A program made the position numbers and the translations under genes. Shown here one piece after another: positions 60,156-64,000 of a stretch of 64,000 nucleotides of DNA. The stretch comes from Chrysomallon squamiferum. Lineage: Eukaryota; Mollusca; Gastropoda; Neomphalida; Peltospiridae. How positions within the stretch are numbered: the first letter of the stretch is position 1; the number at the start of each line of letters is the position of its first letter. The notes under the pieces were generated by a model. It made no database searches. It was not told the origin of the DNA and was given only the letters and a program-made list of their open reading frames with translations. Where the stretch lies: contig CM022679.1 of NCBI GenBank assembly GCA_012295275.1, forward strand, positions 17,684,342 to 17,748,341, in the 5' to 3' direction.

Positions 60156-61812
60156 ATAAAAAGTTTATATTAAAGCCTCAAGAATTTATCAAAAGCACTT
60201 TTGGTTTCAAACATAAAGTGTTAAAATGTTTCACTATTTACATGTTCTTTTTCTATTTACTTGTAATTGCATTATTTTTTTTAATTATAATTGTAATTGT
60301 AATTATATATAATTTTTTAGTAAATGTCTGTTAAATGAAATAATTAATTAAAATATAATCTGACCAGATAATAATCTGTTATAATGATATTTGATTTTGG
60401 AATATAAATTTAAAAAAACACGTATATTTAATGTTTTATTAAAATGTTACCATTTGATTAAAAATGTTGATCTGAAACTTAGAAGTTATATGTTAAAATT
60501 ATTGGTCTTATTTGAAAATTCTCTTATCGTTTATTATTTAAAGAAAGTCTTTGCTGAAAATGTTGGAATATCAGTTAAAAGTTCTTAAATCTGTATGTTG
60601 TTCTTTTTAAAAAATAATCCAGTTTTGTATAAAAATGTAATCAAAAATGATAAATTTAGAAATTATATGTTGAGTTCATTTATTTTATCAGAAAATATAT
60701 TTGTCATAATTTGTTAATTTAAAAATATAAAAATAATAATAAAAAAAATGGAATTGAAAGGTTGTTATAGAATTTTTATGGATATATGTGTTTTTATGGA
60801 CACATTGTTGGTAATCTGTTCACTTCTTAACCCTACATTCATTTTCTTTTTTCTTTTTTTTAAAATTACCTACTGTCTTTATGTATTTATAGTAAAGCAA
60901 CTTGTTTTGTTTTGTATATATTATTAAATTTAAACATATACTAAATTTTGAAGTGCCAGCCAAAATATTAGAACACCTGAAAAAATTAAATAGTGCTAAA
61001 TTCGATGCTTTTTGAAAGTAAAGTAGATGAGAATATTTTAAAATGTCATGTCCAGTTTAAACTTTGATAAAATGCCAATTTCAAAAATTAGTTTTTGATC
61101 AAGAACTATGAAAAATGCAGCTTCTGTCTAAAAGAAAACGGAAAACTAAAAAAAATAAAATAAATAAGAACAGAAACATTTTGATCAAAGTGTTAATGTA
61201 AGGTTTCTGGAAAAATCTGTAATTGTTCACTGATAATCTGTCCAGTAAGTTCTGTTTTCATAACAAAGTCCAATAGTTTGATAATACTTAGAAATGTTCA
61301 CTGGTACTCACTCATCCTAGAAGAAAAACATGAACACATTTTTGTTTTTTGAAATTATTTCTTAGAAACATGACAAGTGATTTAATTGTAATCATGTCCT
61401 ATTCTGTATCTGTATATACACACAATCCCAAATTTAAACTCACCTGATTTTGATGACAAATTTTGCTGTGCATTAAATTATTTTTATTTGTCAGTACTGG
61501 TCAGAATATTTAATTAATATGAGTTGTAATAAAGAAAACTGATATTTGATCTTGAATTTAAATCACAGCACAGCTCTGTGGTAATGATAGACAACTTGTC
61601 AATGACTGAGAAAAATGAGAACATTGAAGTTATTCACCCACCCGAATTTTCTTAACAAGAACTGTTCTTTATTGTCAACAAAAATTAACACAATATAAAT
61701 ATAAAATATTCCATTTGGGATCTCATACAACATGTGATTTTAATCTCGAGGTTCATACACATACAAATTAATACGTGTATATAGAGAAATACTAGGGTCA
61801 CATATCTTGCTT

Positions 61813-61814
<2 letters not shown>
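60156..61814. other. Intergenic sequence downstream of NUDCD3
   Basis: AT-rich with no supportable gene. At 60,952-60,982 the text GTGCCAGCCAAAATATTAGAACACC resembles the ends of Tc1-like transposons, but no matching inverted end was found. Confidence 0.45.
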
Positions 61815-61815
<1 letters not shown>

Positions 61816-61851
<36 letters not shown>

Positions 61852-61860
61852 TGTTTGTGT
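61816..61860. repeat. (GT)n microsatellite
   Basis: About 16 GT units passing into GTTT variants. Its right edge supplies the target site of the adjacent element. Confidence 0.85.
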
Positions 61861-61864
61861 ACAC

Positions 61865-62570
61865 TAGGGTTCGAAAACCAGTATTTAAATACTGGTAAAT
61901 ACTGGTTTTAGTAATTGATGGGTAATAACATTACTGAAGCACCAATACCGGTTTTTTAAATTTTAACGAATTATGTTGAGAAATATGTTAGTTGTTAACA
62001 TAAGATTATGTTAGATACTCGGGTGTTGCTAGTGTACCTTCAGATGTGAGTTCAAAGCTCATCTGTTTAATGTTCCACGTTTACTGTTTGATTGCTGACG
62101 TGTGCCATCCTAAGTCATTTTGGCAACTAGAGATAAGGGATTGGCTCCTGCTTCTCAGTTGTTGCCCAAGACATGAGAAGTTTTGTGGTTTTTAAAGTCA
62201 CTTCTCAAGTGTCGATGAATGAATCAGAACTTCTCAAAAGTTGCAAAACAGTTTGATGTACATTTTCCTTGTTTCCTTTTTATAAAATTTGTATCCACAT
62301 TTCTTCTGGTTTTTTATTGCATGTACATTTCTTATATGCCTTTTGTACCATTTTAAGTCCTATAAAGATTCATTTCACATTTTTTTCAAAAGATAGGTAG
62401 GAAAAGGAGGATAATGAATAATGTCATCAGATGAGTGTCAAATAATAAATAAAATGAACATGTATAAGAGAAAACAGTGTCCACAAAAGCCCTGTAAGTA
62501 CCTTTTCCTATGTACTAACTAAAACTGGTGAAAACCGGTATGAGAATATCTCGGTAATTTGCAAACCCTA
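61865..62570. mobile_element. hAT-like non-autonomous DNA transposon, 706 bp, with 8-bp target duplication
   Basis: The left end begins TAGGGTTCGAAAACC; the inverse of the right end begins TAGGGTTTGCAAAT, so the first seven bases match exactly and similarity continues imperfectly. The flanks are GTGTACAC (61857-61864) and GTGTACAT (62571-62578), an 8-bp target duplication with one mismatch. An 8-bp duplication with short imperfect TIRs beginning TAGGG is characteristic of the hAT superfamily. No transposase frame is present. Internal sub-terminal CCAGTATT/AATACTGG motifs repeat near the left end. Confidence 0.75.
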
Positions 62571-62639
62571 GTGTACATGTGTATATATATAATAATTTCA
62601 TTATTGACAACTATAATAAAATTATAATAGTAAGAGAAA

Positions 62640-63070
62640 GAGAGGTAAAGATAGATGACAAACAGGTATACAGCTAGAGAGGTAGGAAGATGGATAGAAA
62701 GATGGATGAATGGATAAATGGGTCAATGGGCAGTTAATTATGTAGGTAATTAGATATGTGTGTATGTAAGCAGGGAGATGGATAGATGACTGGAATGTGG
62801 ATATATAAAAATAGAATGAATAGATGGATAGGTGGATGGATGGATGGATAGATATTGGTAGATTAGTTATGTTGATAGTCTGGGTCATTGATATATGACT
62901 GCTTGATTGGAGTGAAGGATAGATGAATGGATGGACAGACAGATAGATAAATAGATAAGTAGGTAATTGATAAACAGGTACATTGGTAAATAGTTACACA
63001 GAAAAAATCAGTAGACTGGTAGTTTGATTAGATGTATAGATAAATAGACATAAATAAAAAGAAAGAAAGA
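62640..63070. repeat. Degenerate GATA/GATG-type tetranucleotide repeat region
   Basis: Many GATA, GATG, TAGA and GGAT units with interruptions across about 430 bp, ending in an AAAG run. The Ser/His/Ile/Tyr frame on the minus strand is an artefact of this repeat. Confidence 0.8.
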
Positions 63071-63515
63071 AAGAAAACTCAGTCTGTATTGTATTTCAGA
63101 TGATACACAGGACTCCTATAAAATGCAAAATTCCCTACTTTTTTATTATCCAAACATCCTTGCGACAGCCACCAGAATTTACTAACTTTCCACTCTAAAA
63201 ATTTGATACCAATTATTTTTGTTTGTTGTTTGATTTAATTTTAAATCTTTTTTTTTTAATCTTATATGTGAAAACAGATTTGTATCAATGTATTGTGACA
63301 TGATCCAATTTAATCTTTTTTAAATATTTTTTTCCCCACAAATTACTTTTAAGAAAAAAAATAAAAGATCCAAAAGACTAAGGCTTGGAAGTAGGTAGAT
63401 CTTATAATGTATCAAATATGAGGGATATTTTGAGCATATACACATTAAATAAAGGATTTGGATCAAATGAAGACACATATATAATAAATTACAAATATAT
63501 GATAAAAATATCAAA
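63071..63515. other. AT-rich intergenic sequence
   Basis: No feature supported. Confidence 0.4.
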
Positions 63516-63590
63516 CTTGTACCAAATAATAAAATGACAACCTGTACCAAATAATAAAATGACAACTTGTACCAAATAATAAAATGACAA
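63516..63590. repeat. Three tandem copies of a 25-bp unit
   Basis: Unit CTTGTACCAAATAATAAAAT plus GACAA. The second copy has one change (CCTGT); the third is followed by CAAG. The period of exactly 25 bp is visible from GTACC at three positions. Confidence 0.9.
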
Positions 63591-64000
63591 CAAGATTTCT
63601 ACAATATGTTAATAAATATGGAAGTTATGGTTAATTGAAGTATGCTATAAATCACCTATTTTTCTGTTTTAACTATTCTTAGTTAAAGTCAACCAAGAGA
63701 ATATTAACCAGTAAACTGACAATGCATATAATCTGCACATGGTATTTGAGTCTTAAAATGTGGGATTTATAAGAAGTGATGAAAATAAATGGGTGAGCTG
63801 GGATGAAAAGCTATTTTGACTGAATTTCATTTGATATGAGTTATGGCATGACAGTCCTTTGGAATGACATACATGGATATTTGGCAGATTTGAAACATTC
63901 CAAAAGGAGGATGAAGAAGGGCATTTCCTTCACATCATATCAAAAAATCTCAAATTATGCATATATGTGTTTGTATGAATGTATGTATGTATGTGTGTTT
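63591..64000. other. Right edge, no gene recognised
   Basis: AT-rich sequence ending in a TGTA-type microsatellite. A gene continuing beyond the window cannot be excluded. Confidence 0.4.

Noticed and set aside
60952-60982. Tc1-like transposon end
   Set aside because: Only one end resembles the family and no TA-flanked partner could be found, so I do not call an element.
62622-62888. Frame rich in Ser, His, Ile and Tyr
   Set aside because: It is a translation of degenerate GATA/GATG repeats.

Overview
This is eukaryotic nuclear DNA from an animal. It is clearly AT-rich, carries many microsatellites and homopolymer runs, and holds intron-split genes with GT-AG junctions, several introns being kilobases long. 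The proteins are metazoan and the sequence character fits a cephalopod or similar mollusc; that assignment is inference, because no database could be searched. I see no bacterial, viral or CRISPR features and recognised no tRNA or rRNA by eye.

Five protein-coding genes could be rebuilt exon by exon with every phase closing: FBXL16 (-, 7255-15290, 3 exons, 468 aa), POLR3H/RPC8 (-, 20473-26934, 7 exons, 207 aa), JMJD8 (+, 28135-31782, 9 exons, 264 aa), PGAP1 (-, 34595-54438, 26 exons, 914 aa) and NUDCD3 (+, 55591-60125, 8 exons, 386 aa). POLR3H/JMJD8 and PGAP1/NUDCD3 are head-to-head pairs with about 1.2 kb between start codons. JMJD8 and PGAP1 converge tail to tail across 2.8 kb. The five have no common pathway: an F-box/LRR protein, a Pol III stalk subunit, an ER-luminal JmjC-like protein, an ER GPI-inositol deacylase and a dynein/HSP90 co-chaperone.

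Two further loci may be genes I cannot name. One is an intronless 386-codon ORF (43289-44449, +) lying antisense inside the 8.2 kb intron 19 of PGAP1. The other is a possible three-exon, 73-aa gene at 16948-17725 (+) between FBXL16 and POLR3H.

The rest is non-coding: 1-7.2 kb (transposon remnant, decayed sequence, FBXL16 3' flank), FBXL16 intron 1 with an unbroken 447-bp (TC)n tract, and the 3' end of the window with a hAT-like non-autonomous element that has an 8-bp target duplication. Most notable observations: FBXL16 and JMJD8 are close neighbours here as in vertebrates; POLR3H has a perfect U12-type donor paired with a non-AG 3' end; two introns need GC donors, both with GCTAGT; PGAP1 has a 21-nt microexon; and there is a near-perfect 38-bp hairpin behind JMJD8.
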